64,000 nt of DNA from CAVVFX01 sp963747535 (GCA_963747535.1 CAVVFX010000002.1:496001-560000), one strand, 5' to 3'. Numbered from the stretch's first letter, positions 1 to 8,061 are shown. Notes: generated by a model from the letters alone, not told the origin. Program-made: numbers and translations.

Positions 1-292
1 GGCCGGCGCTTCCCAGCGAATAGGCGATCAATTGAATCAGGACGGACTTCCCCGCCCCGGGGTCGCCGAGCACGACGATGTGTTTGTGACGATTCAAAAG
101 GCTGGCAAGAAAGTGGCGCTGCTTACCCTCCGGCTCGAGGAGCAGACGGGTGGCTACGTAAATGGATTTGAGAGCCAGGAGCGTGCCGTCCTGGAAGCTC
201 GGAAGCCCGAGGAAATCGATGTTCGCGTACCGCCAGGAGACCGAGAGCTTGTACTTGAATTCGACGTTGGCCGGCGAAAGGGTAGTGGCCAT
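1..292 (-). CDS. NACHT-type P-loop NTPase, N-terminal part (cut by window edge)
   Basis: The reverse strand from an ATG at 292 reads 97 residues with no stop and runs off the window. Residues 72-83 form a Walker A loop (VVLGDPGAGKS) preceded by a region (YANIDFLGLPSF, then LLLEPEGKQRHFLASLL) resembling the lead-in of bacterial NACHT/STAND NTPases. Such proteins are signalling ATPases, many of them phage sensors. Seen: the loop and the lead-in. Inferred: the NACHT assignment, because Walker B and the sensor domain lie outside the window. It starts 11 bases after the KAP NTPase gene on the same strand, so the two are probably one operon. Confidence 0.7.
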   Translation of the reverse strand, partial: MATTLSPANVEFKYKLSVSWRYANIDFLGLPSFQDGTLLALKSIYVATRLLLEPEGKQRHFLASLLNRHKHIVVLGDPGAGKSVLIQLIAYSLGSAG

Positions 293-303
293 GGCTTCAG
301 CTC

Positions 304-1773
304 CTAGGGTAACGCGGCCGTCGCGGCAGGCGGAAGCGCGAAGAGCAAATGCCGCTCAATGTTGGCCGGCACGAGAAGCAAAGGATCGACTGCGTTCAAA
401 GTGCGAACGGCGTCCGCGATCCAGAAAACGCGGGCGGCCGGGGAAGGTGCGGCCGGCTCCCCAGGGATCTTGGGCTCGTCCACCTGGGAGAATGGCGGGG
501 AGAAGCTTTCGGTCAGCTCAGGCGAAAAGGTGGGCCGGCTGGACAAGGTCCCGTAAGCGAGTTGCAGGCCATCGAAGAGCTGGCTATAAGGGGCTGGGGC
601 GGCGCCGGTGAGGCAGAAGGGAACGATGACGTCGCTGAAGAAGGCGGGCGCCTCTTCCACCTTCCGATACAACGGTTCTTCAAACTGCGCGAGATAGGTA
701 AGGATAGTAGCCAGACGCCAGTTGAGCGTCCGGGCCGCAGTCTGGCTGAGGAGGTAGAGATAGAGTTTCCAGCCGGCGATGAAGCCCTTCACCTTGCGCG
801 GATTATGGGGAAGATTTCGATCGAGCAGGTTGACAAGTTCGGAATGACCCTCTTTCTTCAGAGCGAATTTGGTTTCCAAACAGACCGTGAACGGGCCGGC
901 ATCGATGTTCAGGGTCTCGGCGATGAAAGGCTTCATGTCCCGGGTGATGGGTAAGAGGAACTGGCACTGGAACATTTTGCCCAGGTACTCACGGGCGAGG
1001 GGACGGTAGCGCGCGTGATCCTCCTTAGTCGAGAGGACTCGCGAGACGGTCTCTTCCAGGTGTTTCTGGTCGAGGGCCAGAACGTAGATGCAGTTCTTGG
1101 CATTGAGGTAGAGCTTGAGAGATTCGAGCAGGCGGTAGGTGACGTCGCCTTCGCAGCGGTCCAGGTCGTCGATGAAGACGACCATGCGTTTCCTGCCGCC
1201 CATCGCCTGCGTGATCGCGGCTTCAAAGAATTCGCGGAAAGATTGCGACGAAAGCGGGGTACTGAAGTGTTCCGCTTCGTACTCGCGGCCGCGGTCCATG
1301 ATCTTCTTGGGGTCGATTTTGGGAAGAAAGCTGCTGAGGTCGTGAAGGACCGTCATCGCGGAGTAGATGGCCATATCGAGGGTTTTCCTGGCTTCCTCGC
1401 CGACCTTGCGTCCCGCGCTGAAGCTTCTGCGAATCTCCTGGAGGAGGGCTACGGCGGGGTTGGATTCGAATTGGTGATGCCAGGGATTAAACCAGATGGG
1501 ATGGATATCCTCTATCTTTGGGGGCCAGCCTGGATACCAACGCTGCAGATCGTCGCCGGTGGCATCGGTTTCGCCGCCTAAATAAGCCCAGAGTTTGCGG
1601 AGGAAGCTGGTCTTACCGGAGCCCCACGAGCCCTGGATGCCGATTACGTAAGGGGGATCGCACTCGAAAATGCGCGCCCCGAGGTGCATGGCGAGAGTAT
1701 GGTGGCCGAGGCTGTCGCGGACGACCCACTCGTCGTTGAATGGGGTTTTAAGTCGAGCGGCGATTGACTCCAT
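304..1773 (-). CDS. KAP family P-loop NTPase
   Basis: A 489-residue protein with Walker A GSWGSGKT at residues 48-55, the KAP-type motif IWFNPWHHQ at 93-101, and a Walker B VVFIDDLDRCE at 198-208. KAP NTPases (named after Kidins220/ARMS and PifA) usually carry membrane segments inserted in the P-loop domain and several act in phage exclusion. Residues about 133-150 (LDMAIYSAMTVLHDLSSFL) are only weakly hydrophobic, so membrane insertion is uncertain. The ATG at 1773 has no clear Shine-Dalgarno. The C-terminal 150 residues match nothing I recognise. It leads a same-strand pair with the NACHT gene and has a MITE 54 bases upstream. Confidence 0.85.
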   Translation of the reverse strand: MESIAARLKTPFNDEWVVRDSLGHHTLAMHLGARIFECDPPYVIGIQGSWGSGKTSFLRKLWAYLGGETDATGDDLQRWYPGWPPKIEDIHPIWFNPWHHQFESNPAVALLQEIRRSFSAGRKVGEEARKTLDMAIYSAMTVLHDLSSFLPKIDPKKIMDRGREYEAEHFSTPLSSQSFREFFEAAITQAMGGRKRMVVFIDDLDRCEGDVTYRLLESLKLYLNAKNCIYVLALDQKHLEETVSRVLSTKEDHARYRPLAREYLGKMFQCQFLLPITRDMKPFIAETLNIDAGPFTVCLETKFALKKEGHSELVNLLDRNLPHNPRKVKGFIAGWKLYLYLLSQTAARTLNWRLATILTYLAQFEEPLYRKVEEAPAFFSDVIVPFCLTGAAPAPYSQLFDGLQLAYGTLSSRPTFSPELTESFSPPFSQVDEPKIPGEPAAPSPAARVFWIADAVRTLNAVDPLLLVPANIERHLLFALPPAATAALP

Positions 1774-1826
1774 GGAGGATACTTTAGCGCGAGAGGGGCG
1801 GAGTGAGAGAGGTACTGGTGTATCTG

Positions 1827-1953
1827 GTGTCCTGAGTTAGAAATTCGCGACATAAGTCTACGGCTGCTGCGCAGCCGGGCAGACCACAAAAGACGATGGT
1901 CTGCCCCACGGTTGGGCGGTTGACTTATTTAACGAATTTGTAACTCAGAACAC
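1827..1953. mobile_element. MITE-like element, copy 1 (127 bp)
   Basis: A 127-bp unit with 21-bp terminal inverted repeats at 1827-1847 and 1933-1953 (left end GTGTCCTGAGTTAGAAATTC; right end inverted differs at two positions). The right side is flanked by TA; the left flank reads TG, so a TA duplication has probably decayed. The core carries the hairpin GCAGACCA...TGGTCTGC found all over the window. It encodes nothing. The whole unit is base-for-base identical to 25649-25775. It lies in the promoter side of the KAP gene. Confidence 0.85.
1879..1904. repeat. Dispersed hairpin repeat inside MITE copy 1
   Basis: Perfect 8-bp stem GCAGACCA / TGGTCTGC around a 10-base loop. Same unit as at 13719, 14401, 15786, 16093, 24111, 54063 and 54369, here in the orientation with an A-rich loop. 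Confidence 0.8.
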
Positions 1954-2059
1954 TAGACTAGTCCAGCCTTTAATTAAGCCCCCCAAAAGGGGTATGCGCG
2001 AAAGCCGTCTTCTCGGGTTTCGATCGTGTTCCGGATGTAGGTACTCTGGAAATGGGTAC

Positions 2060-2437
2060 GTGTTGCAACGACTTTTCGCGACATTTCCGGAGGGTTGGCC
2101 CGGAACCGGGCTGATACTGCTGCGAGTAGTGACAGCGATTCCACCTGTTTATCAGGGGATTGCGGGGCTGCTGGCGGCGCCTCTCGAAGCACCGCGTCTC
2201 GTGCTACTGGCGGCGGCGTTCTTCGCGGCGCTATTGCTTGTTGGATTGTGGACGCCGGTCGCGGGCTCGTTGGTGGCGGTCTTGGAACTGTGTCTCGTCC
2301 TCACCCACCCTGCCGATCCATGGATGCATGTGCGCATCGGGACGTTGGGCGCCGCTCTGGCCATGCTCGGGCCCGGGGCGTGGTCCGCGGATGCACGTCT
2401 GTTCGGACGGAAGAGGATTGAGATCTCGCGGCGGTAA
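2060..2437 (+). CDS. DoxX family membrane protein
   Basis: The open frame begins at 1994, but the family normally starts with a sequence like MLQRLFSTFP, and here VLQRLFATFPEGWPG begins at a GTG at 2060, so that start is chosen (125 residues). Four hydrophobic segments are visible (about residues 15-35, 50-70, 75-90, 97-112). DoxX-like proteins are small inner-membrane proteins; some work with thiol or quinone redox partners, but the function of most is unknown. It stands alone and no partner gene is adjacent. A ribosome site is not obvious upstream of the GTG. Confidence 0.75.
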   Translation: MLQRLFATFPEGWPGTGLILLRVVTAIPPVYQGIAGLLAAPLEAPRLVLLAAAFFAALLLVGLWTPVAGSLVAVLELCLVLTHPADPWMHVRIGTLGAALAMLGPGAWSADARLFGRKRIEISRR

Positions 2438-2794
2438 GAACTGCTTCGCGGTATCTCACAACCCATCGTTCATTTTGCACTCCCAACTGGCAAACCACCA
2501 CGCAACCTCCGCGCAACAACAGGAGATGGGCGCGACCGGTCCGCGAACAAACCTTTTAGCCTGGCGCAAAGCTGCGCGCACTTCACCAACAAGGACAGGC
2601 AATACCTCAACAATTCGAGCGGCGAGGCACGGGAGTACGTCCAGCTACCTCGAAAGGGGGGTTGCCTGCCTCCTTAATCATGGTGCTTTGCAGGGCTTCC
2701 ATCGTGGGATGTAGGGAAACGGGAAGGGATGCAGAATGAAACCAGAAACGGAATGTTTTCCAATCTTAAATCACGGCAGAACAGGAGCCACACA
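2438..2794. other. Intergenic region without recognised gene
   Basis: About 350 bases between the DoxX gene and the DksA-like gene. Open frames here are short and have no recognisable content. I looked for a sigma-54 type -24/-12 promoter ahead of 2795 and did not find a convincing one. The Shine-Dalgarno AGGAG at about 2783-2787 serves the next gene. Confidence 0.5.
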
Positions 2795-3178
2795 ATGACC
2801 ACGAACGAAGTGCGGGGATTTCGAAAGATTCTAACGGCAAGAGTTGCCGAACTGGAACGGAGCGCCCGCCAACGCGACGGGATCACGATTGAGAGAAGCG
2901 CGGACCTGGTGGAAGAAGTGCAGTCGGCCTCGGAACGCACACTTGCGGTCAGCAATCTCGACCGTGATTGCACCCAGCTCCGCAACGCCCGTGCGGCCCT
3001 CGGACGAATTCAGGATGGCAGCTTCGGGACCTGTCAGCGGTGCGACGAGGAAATCCATCCGAAGCGCCTGGCGGCTGTGCCATGGGCCGCCTTTTGTATC
3101 CACTGCCAGGAAGCTGTCGATCGCAATTCTGAGGAGTTCGAGATGCCGGTTCGCGACCTCCTCGCCCGCGCTGCATGA
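2795..3178 (+). CDS. DksA/TraR-type C4 zinc finger protein
   Basis: A 127-residue protein from the ATG at 2795, chosen over the upstream in-frame ATG at 2729 because AGGAG sits 7-8 bases ahead of it. A coiled-coil-like N-terminal half is followed by CQRC...CIHC, the four-cysteine finger of DksA/TraR proteins (Cys-X2-Cys-X17-Cys-X2-Cys). Family members bind the secondary channel of RNA polymerase and adjust initiation under stress. The acidic tip residues typical of DksA are not clearly present, so it may be a DksA-like regulator of altered activity. It is the first gene of a same-strand group with an AAA+ protein and a sigma-54 activator. Confidence 0.85.
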   Translation: MTTNEVRGFRKILTARVAELERSARQRDGITIERSADLVEEVQSASERTLAVSNLDRDCTQLRNARAALGRIQDGSFGTCQRCDEEIHPKRLAAVPWAAFCIHCQEAVDRNSEEFEMPVRDLLARAA

Positions 3179-3250
3179 AGGTGCGGTATGTGGAAAACGC
3201 CAAAACATTACGTACAAAGGCTGACTGAGGTCGCCGGAAGGAGAGGCACC

Positions 3251-4327
3251 ATGCCAACGTTCGCAGTACTAGATCCTGAAAAGACGGGAAGGCAGGCCGA
3301 GAATCTGGAGAGCAGTCTCCGCCACCTCATCATTGGACAAGACGAAGCCATTCACCAGATCGTGAGGGCCTATCAAACACACCTGGCCGGGCTGACTCCG
3401 GTTGGGCGGCCGATCGGAAATTTTCTTTTCCTGGGGCCTACCGGCTCCGGAAAGACGCGGGTCGTCGAGGCCACCGCGGAGGCCCTGTTGAAAGATCCTC
3501 GCGCCGTCATCAAGATCGATTGCGCGGAGTTTCAACATAGCCATGAGATCGCGAAGCTGATTGGGTCGCCTCCGGGATACCTTGGACACCGCGAAACTCA
3601 CGCATTGCTCTCGCAAGAAGCGGTGAATCAATATCACACGGAAAAGGTCAAGCTGAGTTTCCTGCTCTTCGATGAGATCGAAAAGGCCTCCGATGCGGTG
3701 TGGAATCTGCTCCTCGGCATCCTGGACAAAGCCACATTGACGTTGGGCGACAATCGTAAAGTCGATTTCTCGGCGACGATGGTTTTCCTCACCAGCAATC
3801 TAGGCGCGGCCGAAATGAACTCTCTGGTGACTCCGCGGCTGGGCTTCCACGTTCCCTCGTTTGAAGATGCCGGTTGCGACGCCCGGCTGAGCGCACGGAT
3901 TTCTGGCGTGGGCATCGCAGCGGCCCGCCGAAAGTTCACTCCGGAGTTCATCAATCGCTTGGACAAAATCGTAGTCTTCAAATCCCTGGGGGCCGAGGAA
4001 CTGCGCCGGATCGTGGATATCGAGCTCGAGATGGTGCAACAGCGCATTCGGGCTGCCGCGGCAAGTAAACCGTTTCTTTTGGAGGTTACCGACAGCGCGA
4101 AGGAGTTCCTGCTGGCGGAGGGTACAGATTTCAGGTACGGCGCGCGGCACTTGAAGCGCGCGATTGAGCGCTTTCTCGTGCAACCCCTGTCGAACCTGAT
4201 TGCCACCAACCAGATTCGCTCTGGCGACTGCATCCGGGTGAGTCACAAAGGCGTTTCAACCGGGCTGCTGTTTGGCCGTCAACTCGAAAGCGTGCAAGCG
4301 TGGGGAGTATCAAGCCGCGCCGCATAA
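3251..4327 (+). CDS. Single-ring AAA+ ATPase related to ClpB/ClpA D2 domain
   Basis: A 358-residue protein from ATG 3251, which has a strong site (AAGGAGAGG) just upstream; an earlier start at 3188 lacks this. It carries Walker A GPTGSGKT (62-69), a substrate-gripping pore loop GSPPGYLG (105-112), Walker B LLFDEIEKA (138-146), sensor 1 TSN (181-183) and a sensor 2 region YGARHLKRAIERFL. This is the second AAA+ ring plus ClpB C-terminal domain of Hsp100 proteins, without the N-domain, first ring or coiled middle domain of ClpB (about 860 residues). No ClpP-binding IGF-type loop is evident. It lies between a DksA-like protein and a sigma-54 activator. The stand-alone form suggests a specialised unfoldase; the substrate is unknown. 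Confidence 0.8.
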   Translation: MPTFAVLDPEKTGRQAENLESSLRHLIIGQDEAIHQIVRAYQTHLAGLTPVGRPIGNFLFLGPTGSGKTRVVEATAEALLKDPRAVIKIDCAEFQHSHEIAKLIGSPPGYLGHRETHALLSQEAVNQYHTEKVKLSFLLFDEIEKASDAVWNLLLGILDKATLTLGDNRKVDFSATMVFLTSNLGAAEMNSLVTPRLGFHVPSFEDAGCDARLSARISGVGIAAARRKFTPEFINRLDKIVVFKSLGAEELRRIVDIELEMVQQRIRAAAASKPFLLEVTDSAKEFLLAEGTDFRYGARHLKRAIERFLVQPLSNLIATNQIRSGDCIRVSHKGVSTGLLFGRQLESVQAWGVSSRAA

Positions 4328-4366
4328 CACCGCGACGAAAATATCGGAACTAAGGAGAATCAGCAT

Positions 4367-5440
4367 ATGTATAGCAAATTAGCCGCTGTTACTGAGTTTG
4401 ACCAGGAGATCGTGGGCCGTAGTCCGGCATTTCAATACGTCTTGAACCAGGTTCGGATTATCGCGAAGACCGATTCCGTGACTCTAATTCAAGGAGAAAC
4501 CGGCACGGGGAAGGAGGTCATCGCACGCGCCATTCACAACCACAGTTCACGATGCCGGGGGCCGTTTGTGAAGTTGAACTGCGCCGCGATCCCTGGGCCA
4601 TTGCTGGAGAGCGAGCTCTTCGGACACGAAAGAGGAGCTTTCACGGGAGCATTTGCGCAAACCAAAGGGCGATTCCAACTTGCAGACGGGGGCACGCTGT
4701 TTCTCGACGAAATCGGAGATCTGCCGCTGGAATTACAACCCAAGCTATTGCGCGTCCTGCAGGAGCAGGAGTTCGAGCGCTTGGGTAGCGGCCAGACCAT
4801 TCGGGTCAACGTGCGGGTGGTGGCCGCAACGAATCAGAATCTAGAGCGGCTTGTTGCAAACAAGCAGTTTCGAGCAGACCTGTATTACAGGATAAATGTT
4901 ATTCCTATCGCGCTCCCTCCGCTGCGTGAACGCGTTGCAGACATTCCGGCACTGGTGGAGTATTTCGTAAACAAATTCTCCGCGCGATTCAATAAGCCGA
5001 TTGACCTGATTCCGGATGAAGTGGTGGAGGTCCTCAAAGCGCACGACTGGCCGGGCAACATCCGCGAACTGCAGAATGTCATCGAGCGTGCAGTCGTCCT
5101 TTCGCCTGAGTCCATCTTGCGTCTCGCCCTGACGGAGTTGAAGCAGATGACGAAGCAGCCGTCGGCAACCGCATCACGCACCCTTGCCGACGCCGAGCGT
5201 GAGCACATCCTGGAGGTATTGAAGCAAACCGGCTGGCTCATTGGGGGACAGGAAGGCGCTGCCACACGACTTGGTTTGCCGCGTACGACTTTGATTTACA
5301 AAATGCGGAAACTTGGGATTGAAGCCAGCGGGGGACGCCGGGCGCGACCGCTCCAGCAAACCGGTGCCGGCAAGTCGCCGCTGTTTGCCGGCACGACGGC
5401 TGGCGACTTTCGGCTCGGCGAACTTGAGGCTGTCGCCTAA
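4367..5440 (+). CDS. Sigma-54 dependent transcriptional activator (AAA+ plus Fis-type HTH)
   Basis: A 357-residue protein with AAGGAG ahead of its ATG. Walker A GETGTGKE (43-50), the sigma-54 contact loop GAFTGA (90-95) and Walker B GGTLFLDEIGDL (108-119) are intact, and a Fis-type helix-turn-helix (GAATRLGLPRTTLIYKMRKL) lies near residue 300. It has only about 20 residues before the AAA+ domain, so there is no receiver, GAF or PAS sensor: activity must be set by another protein or by expression level, as in PspF. The tail after residue 325 is low-complexity. Position 40 bases after the ClpB-like gene suggests a shared operon. Confidence 0.9.
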   Translation: MYSKLAAVTEFDQEIVGRSPAFQYVLNQVRIIAKTDSVTLIQGETGTGKEVIARAIHNHSSRCRGPFVKLNCAAIPGPLLESELFGHERGAFTGAFAQTKGRFQLADGGTLFLDEIGDLPLELQPKLLRVLQEQEFERLGSGQTIRVNVRVVAATNQNLERLVANKQFRADLYYRINVIPIALPPLRERVADIPALVEYFVNKFSARFNKPIDLIPDEVVEVLKAHDWPGNIRELQNVIERAVVLSPESILRLALTELKQMTKQPSATASRTLADAEREHILEVLKQTGWLIGGQEGAATRLGLPRTTLIYKMRKLGIEASGGRRARPLQQTGAGKSPLFAGTTAGDFRLGELEAVA

Positions 5441-6163
5441 GAACCGGGGCGGACTACTTGCGACTGGCCCGCGAAATCCGATTTCACATCGAGTTGACGA
5501 GTAACGGGTTGCCGACACTTAAAGGGCACTCAGACATGTCCGGAGGTATTCTTGCCTGACGGCGAAGCGCTGGCTTGTCGTTCCGTCCAGCCGGTCAACT
5601 TTCCGGAACTTACGTCTGGAGAACGACGTTATGCGAATTCGGCGTCTTCGTTCAATTGGAATCACGACGTCGGGACTGAACCGCCGGAACTCTCACTTAG
5701 CCGTATGTCACGTTGGGCGAAACCGACCGTACATGCCGAACTCCTTTGTAACCCGCCCAAGGAAGACGCATGAGCGAGACGCCGACAAGTCGGAGGCATA
5801 CGGCCTCGTTCCTTGCCCGCGAAATCCGTGCATCACGCATGGACGGAGGACGAGAGCCTGACGATAGTGGGAAGGCGATGGGGTTCACGAGGAAGTTGGG
5901 CGCGAATCCACGAGGCGACGGCGACAACCAGAATGTGAGAAGGCGCCCAGGACGGCAGCTCTAGTTTCCAGCAGCCGCACGCGCGTTTATCGTTCCTGAT
6001 CCAGCACGTCAGCTTCAGAGGGACCTTTCTCCGAGTGCCGCGTGACCCGCGCGGAATCTGGCTCCCCACACTGGACGCATTCAGAACTCTTGCTGCCTGA
6101 ATCCGGTGACGCTCGAACCCCAGCAACTCCTGCCGCAGATGCCATAGCTTACACTCAAACTAC
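5441..6163. other. Scarred intergenic region
   Basis: About 720 bases with no intact gene. Apart from the terminase remnant at 5828-5928 nothing is recognisable. Short frames at 5552 and 5631 have no protein-like character. Confidence 0.5.
5828..5928 (+). pseudogene. Remnant of terminase-like ATPase gene
   Basis: These 101 bases match, as far as I can align by eye without mismatch, an internal part of the terminase-like gene at 48183-48965 (coding strand there is minus, here plus), except for one internal 37-base deletion that breaks the frame. The remaining text corresponds to HHAWTEDESLTIV and KAMGFTRKLGANPRGDGDN. Both flanks diverge at once. It is the most decayed of three copies of this gene in the window. 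Confidence 0.85.
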
Positions 6164-7057
6164 ATGCTCAACCGGGGCTATGCCTACACCACAATCATCA
6201 GCAAATACCATGGACAAACCCTGCTCTCCCACTTGGCAAGCCTTTACCCCCACTCAACCCGACAAGCCTGGCAACAAAAACTGAATAACGGCGAAGTCAC
6301 CCTCAACGGCGTCCCCGCCACCGGAAGCGAATCGGTCACTTTAGGCCAAACCCTTGTCTGGAGCCGTCCACCCTGGATCGAACCAGACTCCCCCCAGCAC
6401 TTCGAAGTCCTGTTTGAAGACCCCCATCTGTTGGCCGTCAACAAACCCAGCGGGCTGCCCACCCTCCCCGGCAGCGGCTTCATGGACAACACCCTCCTGC
6501 GCCTGGTGCAAAAGCAAACCCCCAACGCAAACCCTGTCCACCGGTTAGGCCGAGCCACCACCGGCATCGTCCTCTTCGCCAAAACACCGCAGGCGGCCTC
6601 TAATCTATTCGCAAACTGGAACACACCCAAAATTCAAAAAATTTACCGGGCACTGGCTCAAAACATTGCACGGCAGGACGCCTACGAAATCCTCACACCC
6701 ATCGGCCTCGTACCGCACCCGCTCATCGGTTCCGTGTGGGCCGCCAACCCAAGTGGCAAACCGTCAAAGTCATTGGCAAAGGTGATCTCACGCACCACCA
6801 GCACCACAACATTTGAGGTAAGCCTACATTCGGGCCGCCCTCATCAAATCAGAATCCATCTGGCATCCATCGGCCATCCACTGGTAGGCGATTCTCTGTA
6901 CGGCTTAACCGGCCAGCCTCTTGAAAATCTCCCCGGCCTCCCCGGCGATGGAGGATATTTCCTCCACGCCCAATTTCTGAAATTCCACCACCCGATCACC
7001 GGAGAACAAATCAATCTTGAGGCAGCTTTGCCGTCCGGATTCTCATTGCATCAGTAG
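6164..7057 (+). CDS. RluA-family pseudouridine synthase-like protein with altered catalytic motif
   Basis: A 297-residue protein with an S4-like RNA-binding stretch near residues 20-55 (RQAWQQKLNNGEVTLNGVPA), a VNKPSGLPTLPG segment (92-103) and the family loop HRLGRATTG at 126-134. In canonical RluA/RluC enzymes this loop is HRLD-x-x-TSG and the Asp is the catalytic residue; here it is Gly129. I recall some cyanobacterial and plant relatives with HRLGRGTSG, so this may be a divergent subfamily rather than a dead enzyme. The later motif HSGRPHQIRIHLASIGHPLVGD is intact. Codon use differs from neighbours (CAA, AAA and CCC-rich, more A on the coding strand), pointing to transfer. Confidence 0.8.
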   Translation: MLNRGYAYTTIISKYHGQTLLSHLASLYPHSTRQAWQQKLNNGEVTLNGVPATGSESVTLGQTLVWSRPPWIEPDSPQHFEVLFEDPHLLAVNKPSGLPTLPGSGFMDNTLLRLVQKQTPNANPVHRLGRATTGIVLFAKTPQAASNLFANWNTPKIQKIYRALAQNIARQDAYEILTPIGLVPHPLIGSVWAANPSGKPSKSLAKVISRTTSTTTFEVSLHSGRPHQIRIHLASIGHPLVGDSLYGLTGQPLENLPGLPGDGGYFLHAQFLKFHHPITGEQINLEAALPSGFSLHQ

Positions 7058-7172
7058 GTAGCACGTCAGGGCCGACCCCGACGAGTTTACCTGATGCGCG
7101 GATTGCCGGTGATTTTCGGGCTGTGGAAACTGAGCTGGATTAGGAGTCAGCTTGTGTCCGCCGGTGTCCGGA

Positions 7173-7463
7173 TCACGCCAACGCAGAACTCCCAGCCTGG
7201 CAGCCCACGAAATCCAGACATCCCACGACCCGCCAAGCGGCGAGGCGTTTGACCTCTTCGGGATCGGTTGCATTTCGGAAGCGTTCGGCGAGGTCAAAGA
7301 ACTCTTGCTGCCTACATTTCTCCGCCTCCATGCCGTTCTCGATCAATTCCAGCAGCATCCGGCTCGCACTCACCCTGCGCGCTTTCGCCAAGGCGCGAAC
7401 TTGCGAGGCGACGTTCGCCGGCAAGCTGATGCTTTGCCGCACTATTCTTCCACCGGGCCTCAT
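7173..7463 (-). CDS. Ribbon-helix-helix (CopG/Arc-type) protein with probably replaced C-terminus
   Basis: Starts at ATG 7463 (an in-frame start at 7508 is possible). Residues 7-40 read RIVRQSISLPANVASQVRAL then a helix-turn-helix of the RHH type, as in antitoxins and small repressors. The middle (FRNATDPEEVKRL) is what I expect of a short RHH protein near its end, but the last 25 residues come from sequence resembling the DNA downstream of the terminase-like genes (GTCGTGGGATGT..TGG, compare 45380-45420). The gene was probably truncated by a rearrangement. No toxin gene is adjacent. Confidence 0.6.
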   Translation of the reverse strand: MRPGGRIVRQSISLPANVASQVRALAKARRVSASRMLLELIENGMEAEKCRQQEFFDLAERFRNATDPEEVKRLAAWRVVGCLDFVGCQAGSSALA

Positions 7464-7598
7464 TACACCATGATGTAGTCGACGCTGTCGGAAACTGAGA
7501 TCAAACACCGCGCGGCGAGCAAATCCCGACCGCGAAGCGTGGCCGGAGGCTGCTCGATTTCTTCAGGGGGAGGCACGCCGCTTGCTACACTGCAAGCT

Positions 7599-8039
7599 GT
7601 GCCTTATCCTGAACAACTCATTGCTCCCATGCGTGCGGATCTGACCCGGTACGGGCTGGAGGAAGCGCGGACCCCTGCGGATGTCGATCGTCTGCTTGAA
7701 GCCGGAACCGGCACCGTCTTAATGGTGGTGAATTCGGTTTGCGGATGTGCGGCCGGCCGCGCCCGTCCGGGAGTCGGTCTGGCGCTACAGCATCCTGTGC
7801 GTCCCGCGCGCGCTGCCACGGTTTTCGCCGGGGGAGATGAAGCCGCGGTAGCCCGTTTGCGCAGCATCCTGTCGGATTATCCGCCGTCGTCGCCCTCGAT
7901 CGCACTGTTTCGCGACGGCAAACCGGTCTACATGATGCACCGCGCCGATATCGAACGGCGGGACCCAGCGCAGATTGCCCAACTGCTGACTGCGGCGTTT
8001 GATCGCCTGTGTGCGCCGGAAGTTGCCGGCAAGGTATAG
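7599..8039 (+). CDS. BrxA/BrxB family bacilliredoxin-like protein
   Basis: From GTG 7599 the protein begins VPYPEQLIAPMRADL, as YphP/YqiW bacilliredoxins do, which decides the start over ATG 7539; 146 residues is the normal length. The redox motif CGC is at residues 48-50 (NSVCGCAAGRARPG). In Firmicutes these proteins remove bacillithiol from oxidised proteins; homologues also occur in Acidobacteriota. The C-terminal part (SPSIALFRDGKPVYMMHRADIE) matches the thioredoxin-like fold. No operon partner on the same strand. Confidence 0.88.
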   Translation: MPYPEQLIAPMRADLTRYGLEEARTPADVDRLLEAGTGTVLMVVNSVCGCAAGRARPGVGLALQHPVRPARAATVFAGGDEAAVARLRSILSDYPPSSPSIALFRDGKPVYMMHRADIERRDPAQIAQLLTAAFDRLCAPEVAGKV

Positions 8040-8061
8040 CCGAAGCCTGTCTCTAAGAAGT

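Noticed and set aside
349..1581. Long plus-strand frames opposite the KAP gene (349-954 and 1015-1581)
   Set aside because: Antisense shadows of a GC-rich gene; no protein-like motifs, while the minus strand has clear Walker motifs.
2438..2794. Sigma-54 promoter ahead of the DksA-like gene
   Set aside because: No sequence fits the -24 GG / -12 GC spacing well enough.
7043..7297. 84-codon minus-strand frame overlapping the RHH gene
   Set aside because: Second frame of the same DNA without ribosome site or motif; more likely relic of the rearranged downstream DNA.
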